From assembly GCA_964019335.1 (NCBI GenBank), contig OZ025719.1, positions 248,001 to 312,000 of the forward strand: a DNA stretch of 64,000 nucleotides, given 5' to 3'. Below, one piece after another: positions 30,377-40,857 of this stretch; position 1 is the stretch's first letter; each line of letters starts with the position of its first letter. Source of the DNA: Diplonema japonicum (Eukaryota > Euglenozoa > Diplonemea > Diplonemida > Diplonemidae). The notes beneath the pieces are model-generated. The model was not told the DNA's origin. It did no database searches and saw only the letters and a list, made by a program, of their open reading frames with translations. A program made the position numbers and the translations under genes.

Positions 30377-32122
30377 ATGACAGAACAGGAAAAAGACACG
30401 GTGATGGCAGAGGAGGAAGAGGAAGACGATCCGATAGTTGCAGAGTATGATGTGTACATTGCAAACAGATTGGTGGAGAATTTGCATTTGTTTCAATTCC
30501 CAATGCGCCCGCCGAACAGGACGTACAATTTCGAGAAGATGCAGAGCATGAGGATGCAGCTCAGAAGCAAAAGGTTTGAGCTCGCCTTCAACACCCACGG
30601 CACGTCCATGAACAGCATCTTTGAAACGCAACCTGAAGACGCAAAAGAAGAAAACATACCGTACCACCTATCATCCTCCCGTGTTAGAAACAAAACAAAC
30701 TATGCTGTCGGGGTCGTTAGGGGTAACATGCTTCACATGACAGGTCTTGCAAACATCCATCAGTTCCGACCTGACACAGAAGCCAACATGAAAAGCAACA
30801 AAACTGCAGTTGAAACGCAAACCGAGGACAAAGAGGAAAAGCTAACATCTCAACAGCAAGCGAAACAAGATCAAATGCAAAAACAATACGAAGGCCGTCT
30901 TCGTTCCGTGTGGCTGGCCGAACAAGAACAGGATTCCTGGGTGGACATGGGGTTATCCTCCGCTTCCAACCCCGAGTCCAAAAAGGGTATACTCGAACGA
31001 ATGTTTGCAGGAAACGAGAAAGTTGAAATGAACCCGCGTCACACATCCAACCTATACCTTAACATGTTGTTTAAACGCCCTGCCGACGCATCCCTCAAGG
31101 AGGGCAAAGCGAAGATCCCTCTTGCAATGGCGTCCGAATTCGACTGGAAACGCCAGGTCGAATCCATGATGCTCTCCGCTAAAATTATGAAATTCGACCG
31201 TATTAAATCCCTCTTGACCCCTCAAAAGGCCAAGGACACCGTCAAGGACCTACCGTCCGACGCTGAGCTTCTGAAATTCCTCGACACATGCTGTATCAGT
31301 ATACGAGGCCTGTTCATTGTCAAATCAACTCCGGAATGCTCGTCCGCGGTGCTTTCAAAAGCGAGAGAATGGATTCTGCTTCACTTCTGGCGCACGGAAC
31401 AGGTTAAACGAAGCGACATCACAGGCCCTGAGTTCAAACTTCCTGTTGACGTGCATGTTATGAAGACTATTATGTCGGACTTCGCGGAGTTAAAGAAACC
31501 GCGGGTTGACGATGATTACTCAAAACGGCGGTGGGTCCTCAAGCACGGGAACAAGGACCTTGATATCCTTCAACTATACCCCCAAGAGGCGAAGGGTTCT
31601 GACTCGAGGTGGGAGCGGGAACGGGTCAAACGAATCACGAAGAATGTAGATCCCGATAACACACCAGAACCCCTTGCGTTTAGCTGGACCCCCGAGCGGT
31701 TAACGCAAGCAGGCCGTGCTGCCCCGAGGGTAACCGAGGTACAAGTCGAATCTTGGATCTCACGAGAGTTCGCGTCGAAAGGAGTTTGGAACCAAGCTGT
31801 TTTAGTCGCAAAGTTCCGTGACGCCCTGCGAAAAAGCTCCAGCACCATCCCCGACGAGCTCTTCCTGAAGGTTCTCCGGCAAGTTACCATTCCTTTCAAC
31901 GATGCGCTCATTTTAAAGAAGATCTCGAATAAAGAAGAGTTGGAAATCGACCAGTTCCGACCCCGTTACATTAAAGCCTTCCAGGACAAGTCCATCTGGA
32001 AGAAGAAGGAGTTGGAGGCGCACATCGGCGACGTCCCCAAGCACCACGCGCAGAAGATCCTCGACGAGTTGTCCACTGTCAACGGGCAGATGGTCGCTGC
32101 CAAGGCAGGGAGCTTAAACTGA
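30377..32122 (+). CDS. RPC5: RNA polymerase III subunit RPC5 (POLR3E-like)
   Basis: 581 aa, one exon. The acidic N-terminus leads into DPIVAEYDVYIANRLVENL and HLFQFPMRPPNRTY, the conserved opening of RPC5/Rpc37 (compare DPVVxExDVYLA...LxLFQYPxRP in animals). Further matches are the NYAVGVVRGNMLHMTGL stretch and the later acidic/Gln-rich RLRSVWLAEQEQDSWVDM region, followed by winged-helix-like C-terminal sequence. RPC5 pairs with RPC4 in the TFIIF-like module of Pol III and helps initiation, termination and reinitiation on tRNA and 5S genes. The start is the first ATG after an A-rich leader. Identification rests on N-terminal motif order recalled from the family. Confidence 0.82.
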   Translation: MTEQEKDTVMAEEEEEDDPIVAEYDVYIANRLVENLHLFQFPMRPPNRTYNFEKMQSMRMQLRSKRFELAFNTHGTSMNSIFETQPEDAKEENIPYHLSSSRVRNKTNYAVGVVRGNMLHMTGLANIHQFRPDTEANMKSNKTAVETQTEDKEEKLTSQQQAKQDQMQKQYEGRLRSVWLAEQEQDSWVDMGLSSASNPESKKGILERMFAGNEKVEMNPRHTSNLYLNMLFKRPADASLKEGKAKIPLAMASEFDWKRQVESMMLSAKIMKFDRIKSLLTPQKAKDTVKDLPSDAELLKFLDTCCISIRGLFIVKSTPECSSAVLSKAREWILLHFWRTEQVKRSDITGPEFKLPVDVHVMKTIMSDFAELKKPRVDDDYSKRRWVLKHGNKDLDILQLYPQEAKGSDSRWERERVKRITKNVDPDNTPEPLAFSWTPERLTQAGRAAPRVTEVQVESWISREFASKGVWNQAVLVAKFRDALRKSSSTIPDELFLKVLRQVTIPFNDALILKKISNKEELEIDQFRPRYIKAFQDKSIWKKKELEAHIGDVPKHHAQKILDELSTVNGQMVAAKAGSLN

Positions 32123-32183
32123 AGAAAAACCCAGCGCGTTGCGACTGCGCTTCATCTATCCCCTCAATGAGATCCGAGCTGGT

Positions 32184-32223
<40 letters not shown>

Positions 32224-32441
32224 CAATGAAAGATCAGCAGTGTTTCCCCCCATTTCTATTTTTTTTTTGTCTTTCAATTCCAGTAAAGGGCGTTGCGTAT
32301 TTTGCGAATAGCTGCCTTGCCAAGTTGATTTTGCAGTCTTTGAAGCTTTCATTTGAGTCCGGATGGGCTCATCGCACCGTTCCGATTGTGCACACCCTTA
32401 CTCAAAAAATCGCGGAAGAGCTGGTAATTAATAATGAATAA
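32118..32441 (+). pseudogene. Possible exon pair of an unidentified gene or remnant
   Basis: A frame from 32118 to 32184 (RLRFIYPLNEIRAG) joins through a GT...CCAG intron (32185-32284) to VKGVAYFANSCLAKLILQSL and onward to LTQKIAEEL. The frame is kept and the second part reads like a globular helical protein. There is no start codon upstream in frame. It might be a 3' part of an RPC5 isoform, a separate gene or a relic. Confidence 0.3.
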
Positions 32442-33290
32442 AAACCTATCTATCAAGGCACGGTACCATGCCCTTCGGGGGAGAAAAAAAAAGAGAGAAA
32501 AAAAAAAAAAAAAAAAAAACAAAACGCAATAATACACAAGATGGTATTACGGGTAGACGGACTGGAAGTGGATATAGAGACAGAGGCAGGGGTACTGCAT
32601 GAGCACGCTGCGTCTTGTACTAAGAAAAGGAGTTTATAACAATCGTTGGGAAAAAGAAGGATGCGTCCTACGACAGTGCAGATATCTTGCCAACAAGTTC
32701 GCCCAACGTAAGGGCCACCCTGCCAGAAAAAACAAGTTCATGTTCCACTAGTTCGCTGAGAGGTGCTATTGTGCCCCGACGCCTCCTTTATCGTAGCTAA
32801 GGAAGTTGTTAGGTCTCTTGGTATTGGTAGTCTACTAAAAAGATGGCACCCGCTATTAGTGGTCCTTTATCGTCGCCCTGCTAGGGGAAGCAGATGTGCC
32901 CCATGCAGTGAGGCAGGTGAACAGAGGAACTGATAGAGGGAGGACATCCTTTTCCGGAATGGAAATCCGTCCACGAACAATTTGTGGAAAAGCCTCCAGA
33001 CGAGAAAGCCGGAGGAAGAAGTTGGACGGCCCGAAGGTGGAAACGCCAGACTTGGCGTGTGACTACCGATGCAAGCCGACAACGGAAGTTAGCAACCGCA
33101 GAACGGTGACCGATTCGTGCGAATTTCTTGTTTCTTCTATTTGAACAGTGAGCACTCCCTTGCTCCCTTGCACTGAAGCTTCGTCAGGCTTTTTTAAAAG
33201 TCTGACTTCTCCCCCTCCTTTTTTTTGATAACTACAAATAACAATGTTTCTGTTCAAACAAAAAAGAAAAGAAAAGGGGAAAAAAAAAGA
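32123..33290. other. Spacer with degenerate coding-like fragments
   Basis: Contains the possible exon pair described separately (32118-32440), a 33-nt A-run, and a balanced-composition stretch 32541-33140. The latter opens MVLRVDGLEVDIETEAG but stops after 31 codons; another frame reads TIVGKKKDASYDSADILPTS before stopping. It may be a decayed gene. 33092-33190 is a dispersed repeat. Confidence 0.45.
33092..33190 (+). repeat. Dispersed repeat, second copy
   Basis: Shares GCAACCGCAGAACGGTGACC and TGAACAGTGAGCACTCCC with 13872-13955, but has a 10-bp insertion and a diverged right end. Confidence 0.55.
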
Positions 33291-34624
33291 ATGGCGACGT
33301 TCACGCCCCACTCAGGCGATGCCGACCCTCTGGCTACAGCACCTGAGGAAGAGGAGAAGATGGAAGAAGTGAAAGAGGAGTGGGCAGTGTGGTTCGACAG
33401 CAAGATGCCGAAGGGGCTGGGGCTAGACGAGTACCGAAGGAGGGTGAAACTGGTGGCGAACATCGAGGGGTTGGGGGAACTGGAGAAACTGGACGAGTTC
33501 AACAGCTTCAAATTCGTCCCTGAAGAAGAGCTGCTGACGACAGGGATGTCACAGCACAAAGACCCCTTCAGATTCAATTTACGATTGTTCAGAAAGGGCA
33601 TCGCACCGTTCTGGGAGGACCAAGAGGACACGTGTATGATACACACCCTGAGGATGCCCAAGGACCTGGCACCCATCGAATTCCAGATGTTTTGGAAGGC
33701 TCTCTCACGATCGCTGCTCACTCGAAAAATTTTTAAAAGTACCGAGTTAATCGATGAAGACACTGGCGACCGCCACCCCGACTTCGAGACTTCGGGCATC
33801 CTGGGCACAGTTGTCCACTATGGCCGTCACAAGGGGTACGGCACTGTCGAAATTTGGTGCAGCGGCCCCGGCCCCCTCCCTCACGACATCACAACCATCA
33901 TTCCCAAAGACCGGTACACGTACGACCTCACCTCAAAGGGGAAGGACGCCTTGAAACTCGCCCCTTCTTTCAGGCCCGCCACTACTCTTACCTCCCAGGT
34001 TCCTTTGGTCGAAAGGGCACCTAGACCCGTGTTTGAAAAACCTGGTATGTGGGGTTCAATAACAATTAAGACGCTAAGTTTGGGTAAAATGGTGATGTAG
34101 GTTGGGGAAGGTTGTTGAGGTTGAGCCTTCCCGGATTGCGGTTTATTCTATGCGTTCGTCGTGCCACTTTGGAAAGTCCTTCGCCTTCGGGTTATTCGTC
34201 TCCGTCTTTTTCGACTTTATTCCGTGGCCTTCGTGCATTCAGGCCTTCGTACACTCTCGGTCTTGAGAGGTCAAAAACCTTTACCACCCACCCAAGTGGG
34301 GTTCTTTCCAGGCGACTATCTCTGGGAGAGACGGCCAGGGTGGTGGGGGAAAAAAAAAAAAAAAACTAACTTTTTTTTTCAGAAGCACCTTCGCGTCAAG
34401 CCTTCCAACCGTATGAAACGTCTCACGCACCGAAGAGAGCTTTTCAGAAAATGGGTCGTTCCGCTGGCGGGGGTGAGCGGACAAAGGTGTGTGTTAATAT
34501 TCTGTTTAAGAAAAAAAAAGGGGGGAGGAAATAAAAAGAAAATACACAGGTAACCGTTGCGTATGAAAAAGGAGGGAAGAAAGGTGGGCGCGGGGGCAAA
34601 AAAGGATGGAAGGGCCGGAACTAA
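33291..34624 (+). CDS. eIF4E-family cap-binding protein with RG-rich tail
   Basis: Proposed exons 33291-34044, 34383-34486 and 34550-34624 (310 aa). The eIF4E core (about residues 30-205) shows EEWAVWFDSKMP, the FNLRLFRKGIAPFWEDQED cap-binding Trp108-Glu109, and VVHYGRHKGYGTVEIW near its end. Tyr48 sits where canonical eIF4E has the first cap-stacking Trp, as in 4EHP-like class II proteins, and Leu67 replaces the eIF4G-contact Trp. The extension after EKP comes from splicing: exon 2 gives APSRQAFQPYETSHAPKR and exon 3 ends KKGGRGGKKGWKGRN. The frame fits exactly, but intron 1 (338 nt, donor GTATGT) is far longer than others here and may hide another exon. Without splicing the protein would end SLGKMVM. 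Such proteins bind mRNA caps in translation or repression. Confidence 0.72.
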
Positions 34625-34660
34625 AACGAAGCGACAAAAAAGGAGGGAGGAAAAGAGCAA

Positions 34661-34694
<34 letters not shown>

Positions 34695-34879
34695 ACAGAT
34701 ATTTATTATCTCTCCGGCTGCCCGTTGTTAGTGTGAGTAAAGAGATCTCATTTCCAACCATTCACCGACTTCCCCTCCCCCACCCCCTTTTTTATTATAC
34801 ACAAACAAAGGAGGGGGAGGAGGAGGGGGAAGGAAAAAAAAAAAGAAAACCAAACCAAAAAAAAAAAGAAGAAAAAAAT

Positions 34880-37162
34880 ATGGGAATCTGCAACGCAAAG
34901 CTAGATGATCCTCCAAACAAGAAGGATCACCGGAAGCCAGGAAACCCCCACACACGTCACCACCCTAAAGCGTACGAGCAGCAACAATTCAAGAAGACAA
35001 AGGAGTCGCCCCCTCGGCCTCGAGGATTTGCTGTGGGCGACAAAATAGAAGCATGGTGGGAAGGAAGCTGGCACCCCGCCTCAGTACGAACAGTGCGAGG
35101 CGATGGGGGCTTCGATATTAACTGGGAGGACGGTACCATGTCCTATGGTGTGTCTCCTGAATTTCTTCGGGCACCGAATGTAAGGGTAGATGATAACCCG
35201 GTAGGCCCCCTTGTCGGAAATGAACTGATAACTGGCGACCTCAAAGCCGACCAAGTCGGCCACACCCTCTTCCGATCTCTAGACGGGAGGGAAGGCCATC
35301 TCATCCCGTTTGATCATGTTCGCTTCAAGCTCCGTGATCCTTCTCTTGTGGTGTATTTCGGGTGGCCGCCCTCACGCGGATCTGAGCTATCCGACCTCCT
35401 CACGAAGACAGACCCTAACGCCAAAGGCGTCTCACAGGAACAATGCCAGCACTACGCACGCGTGAAGTGGCTGTACGTCCTCATCGACAACGACAAGAAC
35501 GACAAGATATCATCGTGGGAGCTGGAGACCGCCTTGATACATAATGTATGGAAAGCTTTTATTATCAAAAAAAAAAAAAAAGGCAAATGTCCGGACTGAG
35601 CTGGGTATCTCCGCCGATCTTGCAGCGCCCCTCTTCCGTCAGATGGACACCGACGGGTCCGGGTGGATATCGTACGTGGAGTTCTACAGGTACTACACCA
35701 CGAACCCGTTAGGGAAGTATAACAAACAAGATGTATGAGAAGGAGAAAAAAAAAAAATAATAATAATAATAATAATTTTTTTTTTTTCAAGAAGAAAAAA
35801 CAGGACCAGCACTATGTGAGGAAAATTTTCAACAAGCTGGAGGGGAACCACAAGGGGGGCATCACGAAGTCGCAGCTGCGGAAGGTTCTGAATGAGGACA
35901 AGTCGCTGCAGCTCCGCCTCGGTTGGCCGGCACGTCAAGCCGAGAACCTCTTCGACTTCCTCGACCAAGACCGCTCGGGGACAGTATCTATGGACGAGTT
36001 GAAACAGTTCATGAGGGTACAGCTTCTGTTCAACAAGATCGACATTAACAAGAGCGGGTACATCGATCAGCACGAATTCGGTGAAGCCTTAGGCGATCCG
36101 GAACTGTCGTCGGAGCTCGGGGTACCCCAACGCAGCGCGCAAAAAGTTTTCAACGCAATCGACTACGACCACTCCGCAAGTATCACCTTCGCAGAGTTCT
36201 TCAGATATTTCGCAAGCAAGCTCCGGGCAGTCACCGGAAAAACCAAGAAAAACAACAACCACAACAACAACAACAACATGAAGCTTGAAGGCAGCGCGAA
36301 GTACGACCTTGTGAAGAAAATCGGCGAGGGAACCTTCGGTCTAGTGTACCTCATCCGCCGAAAAACAGACGGCCTCGACTTGATCATGAAAAAACCAAAG
36401 GTGGTTCAGGGTCTGTCCATGGACGATGTAAAGCAAGAAGCCAGCATGCTGTCACGTTTGAAACACCCTCACATCGTAAGGTTCATCGAATCATATTGGG
36501 AAGCAGGGGCATTGATCATCATTACGGAGTTCGCAGCAGGAGGCGACATCCGTTCGAAGATTGGAACGAGAGGATGCGGGCAGGAAAAAACCATGCTCTG
36601 GTTCTCACAGTCGTGCGAGGCCGTGAAATATCTGCACGACAGGTTCATCTTACACCGTGATTTAAAGCCCGACAACATTTTCCTAACACAAGGCGGTGCG
36701 GTTAAAATAGGCGATCTTGGTTTAGCAACACAAATGCGGTCTCGGCGTGATAAGGCACGCACTCAGTGCGGGACTGAGATCTACATGGCGCCTGAGCTGA
36801 TGAGGGGTCTTCCATATGATGAAAAAAATGACATTTGGGCGTTAGGATGCATTCTTTACGAGATGGCTGTGGGGAGGTTCGCCTTTGATAACGTTGCCAT
36901 GATCGTGGAGGGGGACTGTCCTCGGGACACGCCTGCTTACTGCCGTACCTTGGTCGACTGGATGCTGGAGGCACAGCCCCGTGACAGGCCCTCTATCGAT
37001 GAGCTCCTTGAGGAGTTGCAACATGAAATCGACCCCTCAGGCATGGCTTCCTATATGTCAGATAGAAATCTGCGAAGGGACCGCCCAGGTGCACCTGTTA
37101 TCAGTCCTAATGATGCTTACGGTTACAGTATGTTTGAGGGGGAAAGGGGGGGAAAAAAATGA
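34880..37162 (+). CDS. Lipid-anchored Tudor-like / EF-hand / NEK-like kinase protein
   Basis: Exons 34880-35545, 35583-35732 and 35804-37162 (724 aa); the last acceptor could instead be at 35791, adding KKKQ. The N-terminus MGICNAK fits N-myristoylation (Gly2) with a palmitoylatable Cys4. Residues 50-105 resemble a Tudor/Agenet module (FAVGDKIEAWWEGSWHPA...INWEDGTMSYGV). Five EF-hand-like loops follow: DNDKNDKISSWE, DTDGSGWISYVEF, DQDRSGTVSMDEL, DINKSGYIDQHEF and DYDHSASITFAEF. An Asn-rich linker (about 420-431) precedes a complete kinase (about 438-690): GEGTFG, HRDLKPDN, GDLGLA (DLG for DFG), CGTEIYMAPE. NEK-like is my best guess. Calcium-dependent kinases elsewhere carry EF-hands after the kinase; here the order is reversed. 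Probably a membrane-tethered calcium-responsive kinase. Confidence 0.85.
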
Positions 37163-37167
37163 CTATT

Positions 37168-37324
37168 TACTAAATAAAAATCAGATTACCTGATTTTTAC
37201 GAGGGATTTTTTTTTTTTTTTTCACGAGTAGTTGAATTTCACGCGAGCGAAGCGAGTGAAATTCAAAAAAAAACGAGTGAAAAAAAAAAATTCCGAGTAA
37301 AAATCTGGCTGATTTTTATTTAGT
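37168..37324. repeat. Foldback palindrome after the kinase gene
   Basis: 37168-37205 and 37292-37324 form an imperfect inverted repeat (TACTAAATAAAAATCAG and its complement). Inside is a second hairpin, GAATTTCAC...GTGAAATTC at 37234-37264. It begins 5 bp after the kinase stop codon. It could act as a 3'-end hairpin or be a small foldback transposon. Confidence 0.6.
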
Positions 37325-37828
37325 ATGATATTTTACTTAATTTTTGTAAAGTTAAATGAGGAAATTTCGGACACTGTGAACCCTTTATGTTCACTTCTGC
37401 GAAATGTTCACACTGATGTCAAAAGTAAGCCTGATTGCCTGAGAAGACGATGTCAAATTGACAGAATTCTGTAGGTTTTGTGTAATTTGTGTCGGCACTT
37501 GATCATCGCTCTTCAGAAACTGCTGGTTTTGCGCGGGGGCTTGATCAGGTCTGACTTCCAGGTTCCTTCATCAACAAGGTATTGTGCAAAAGAACGCCTG
37601 TATGCATGGCCAGTGTAATATTCGGCATTTGCCAGCCTCAGGTGTGATGCTTGGTGACCCGGAAACGTGGTAAAGTGTGTTTATGCCTCTTTTGCCTCGG
37701 ATGCTTGACTGTTTTTTGCCTCAGATACCTGACTCTGGTTTGGGTTGGTTGGATTTCGTCTCATATTTTGAGAGGCGATTAATGTATGTGTCGAGCGACG
37801 TTTGTAGAAGCGCAACATGCCATAGCCC

Positions 37829-37900
37829 AGTGGTAGCCCAGTGGTTATGTCGTCGCACTCGTCTCCTGGAGACGCCAGATCAAATTCTGGACCCCGAACT
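37829..37900 (+). pseudogene. tRNA-derived segment
   Basis: A perfect A-box-like TAGCCCAGTGG, present twice in tandem (37823 and 37834), is followed by a B-box-like AGATCAAATTCT within a CCAGA/TCTGG stem. The anticodon arm is replaced by CGTCTCCTGGAGACG, which leaves no 7-nt loop, and no acceptor stem forms. It is therefore a tRNA relic or SINE-like head, not a working tRNA. Confidence 0.45.
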
Positions 37901-37928
37901 TTTTTCGATAAAATCGGGGTCAAAAAAA

Positions 37929-38000
37929 CGGTCCCTCGGGGATTGAACCCTCGACCCCTGAAACCCTGGCCGAGGGTCCTGACCTCTGACCTACGGCGGT
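37929..38000 (-). pseudogene. tRNA-derived segment, opposite strand
   Basis: On the - strand, an A-box-like TAGGTCAGAGG is followed by a possible anticodon stem-loop (GACCC/GGGTT) and a good T-arm containing GGGTTCAATCCC. The acceptor ends do not pair and the loop lacks the usual U33. Degenerate tRNA. Confidence 0.4.
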
Positions 38001-38229
38001 GTTAGCTGCCACCAGATGCAAAAAATGAAGACGAATACCGAAAAAGCCCGAAAATTGCTCAGAGTAAAAATCAGATTTTACTTTACATTTACAGCACTTT
38101 TTTAAGCCAAATTCGGCCTATTACTTTACCTTTATTCTTCACTTTACATTTACTCGTGAACGGTAAAGTGATTTCTGATTTTTATGGCTCTTTATAAATT
38201 TCCTCATGTAACTTTACAGAATTAAGTAA

Positions 38230-38740
38230 TAAAAAAAAAAAAAAAAAAAAAAATGTACAGATGGATATTGAACAGAATTCGTGTGTGTTTTTTTTTTTTT
38301 TTTTTTTCATTTCCCTGAAGTTGTAGTAAATCCCAACACCATTGGGCTTAGGAGTAAGAAAAAAAAAATTCTATTAAAAAAAAAGTTCAATTCAACAAAA
38401 AAAAAGGAAAAAAAAAAAATACAGTCCAGAAAAAATAAAAAAAATGGAGAGAAAGAAGGAAATAGAAAAAAAAAATAGAGACACATGAAAAAAAAGGGGG
38501 AAGGGGAAAAAAAAACATAAAAAAAAAAAAGAATAAGCGAAAGGATGTTGGGAGGTGAGAGGGAATTTCTTTAAAAAAAGAAAAAAATAAAAGAAAAAAA
38601 AGGGACAAATGAAATAAACAACAGTAGATGCATTATCCCCCCTTTTTATTTTTTTTCTTTTGCTTGAACAAGAAAAAAACAATATATGAGCTCGTCCGGA
38701 TTAAAATGTCCACAAGATTTTTTGTTTTGATTATTTGAGC

Positions 38741-38788
<48 letters not shown>

Positions 38789-40824
38789 GCATGCATCCAT
38801 AGGAAGATAACGTATGGTGTACCGCGAAAACAGAGGTCAGAAAAACGGCGAAAAATGTTTAAAGTGCAATTTTATTGCTTAAAATGCAGCATCTAGGGTC
38901 CTAAAATATGGTTCTACCTAGCCCCCGAAAATCCAGTTTTTTTTTTTTTTTTTTTTTTTTTTGGTTTTTTTTTGCTACCGTGGAGGGTTAGTTGTGGACA
39001 TTTTTACCGGACAAGCTCATATTGACATTGAATTGTTATTGCTAAAAAGAGTAGTGGTGGCATTGCTGGGCTTATCCTTCTACAGGTTGACCCCGGCTGT
39101 GCACAAACAACAATTAGCCGACTCTTTCCCCTCTCTCTCACTTTCTTCTTTCTTTTCCTTCTTCTTTTTTTTTTTTTTTTTTTGTATCTTCAACTTCCCT
39201 CCTTCAAACATTCAGATTTCTCTTTTTTTATTTTCTTTTTTTTTATTTCCCACTTCCCTTCATTTTCCTCTCTTCTTCCCCTACTCTACCTGTTCTCTGG
39301 TTTAACCTTTGATGCTTCACGGAGAATTTTATTTAAAAAAAAAAAAAAATAAAAAAGCACTGAAGGGACCAGCAACAAACATCAATACTTTGTATATCTC
39401 TTAATTTTTGTCCGTAAGAAAGAAATTGTGTCCTTTTTTTTTTTTTCCTTGTCCCTCGCATGATGCACACTTAGGAATATAGCGCAATGACGCAATGAAC
39501 CTCTGCTTTGTTCTTCACTTTGAACAAGGTCCAAGAGCCAGGGAGGTTGCCTTCTTTCGAACTTAAGAGATTTACAGTATCCCTAAGAAAAAAAAAGAGA
39601 AAAAAAAGCACTGATTGTAAGTTATCACTCGTTGTAATTTCCCCCTTCCATCACTTGCATTTTTTTTTTATCTCCATTTCCCCCATTTTTTTCTTTTTTT
39701 TTTTTCTTTTCTCTTTTTCGAGAGCAAAGGTTCTTCAGAATCTTTGTTGTTGGTTTACTTTCATCGCGTGGCAAAAAAAAAAAAAAAAAAAAAAAGAAAA
39801 AAAAAATCCATATTTTTCATATTCCCCAACGAAAGAGAAAAAGAGGGGGGGGGGGTCCTTTTTTTCCCTGTGATATTATGCCTCGGGTTTTGCATTCTTT
39901 CTTCTTTTTCTTTTCTTTTTTTTGTGGGTGATTTTACACTTGCCAGCTTTACATTAAAAAGAGGAAAGGGTGTCGAAGGGAGGGGGAAAAAAAAAGGAAA
40001 AAAAAAAGAACGAAAAAAGAAAAATGGGAACTGCCCTTTATCTATTTATTAGGAATGATACAATAGTCCTGGTGCAGCTCCTGTTCGTCTCCCCCCTCCC
40101 TGATCTCATTTGAGTTTTCTCTTAATTGTATCTTTCTTTTTTTTTTTTTTTTCATGCACGGCTCCTTGGAGAGCGTCGAGGAAGCTATCGCTGAAGTGCG
40201 TGACGTGGCGGGGAGACAGATTGCCGCGCTCTGCACGGAACAGAAGTGTAGCCGGGCTGAGGCCTACGATTGTCTCGAACCTGGACGAGGGTAGGAGGCA
40301 TCTCACGGCGCTGTTGCGGGGAACGCAATGCGAGAGGTCTGTGGCGGTGGACGCTGGGGACGGTGTTACGGTGGACCCACAAGAAAGGATTGGAAGATAT
40401 AAACGACAGCTAGGCACTACGGTGGGTAGCAGGGAACGACCCCAAAAGGGGAGCATCATAAGGTAGGCACGCCACCGCGGCGGGCCGTTGCTAACCACTT
40501 CGTTCCTATCATAGTGAATTTTTTTTTTTCTTTTTTTCTTTTTATTCATTGGGAAAAAGTATTTTTTTAGAGACCATTCATTTTTTTTTTTTTGAAGCTT
40601 TTCCTTCGTAAATAAACTTGCCTTAAAAAAAAAAAACTTTTTTTTCCCCTTCATATTTACCCCCGACTGCAAATGTATTGTTCATTTTTAACAATTAGTC
40701 GCCATAAACATATGGAATAAAAGTTTTTTTTTTTTTGGTCCCTAGAAAATGCCTTTCTTCCCCTTTTTTATTTTTTTTGAAAAAAAAAGAGGAGTTTTCT
40801 CAATTTCTCCAGGTTTCTACCCGG

Positions 40825-40857
<33 letters not shown>

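Larger units (their letters stand above)
37333..38229. mobile_element. Inverted-repeat element carrying tRNA-like modules
   Basis: Ends 37333-37367 and 38196-38229 are inverted repeats of 34-35 bp with about three differences (TTACTTAATT, then TGTAAAGTTA, then ATGAGGAAATTT). The body has no ORF of note. It includes a + strand and a - strand tRNA-like segment (37829-37900 and 37929-38000). A non-autonomous DNA transposon that captured tRNA-derived sequence is inferred. Confidence 0.6.

Noticed and set aside
37823..38000. Functional tRNA genes
   Set aside because: A- and B-box-like motifs are present but the anticodon loops and acceptor stems do not form.
40106..40672. 188-codon minus-strand ORF
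   Set aside because: Half is poly-Lys/poly-Phe from homopolymers; the rest overlaps the repeat-linked island without recognisable motifs.
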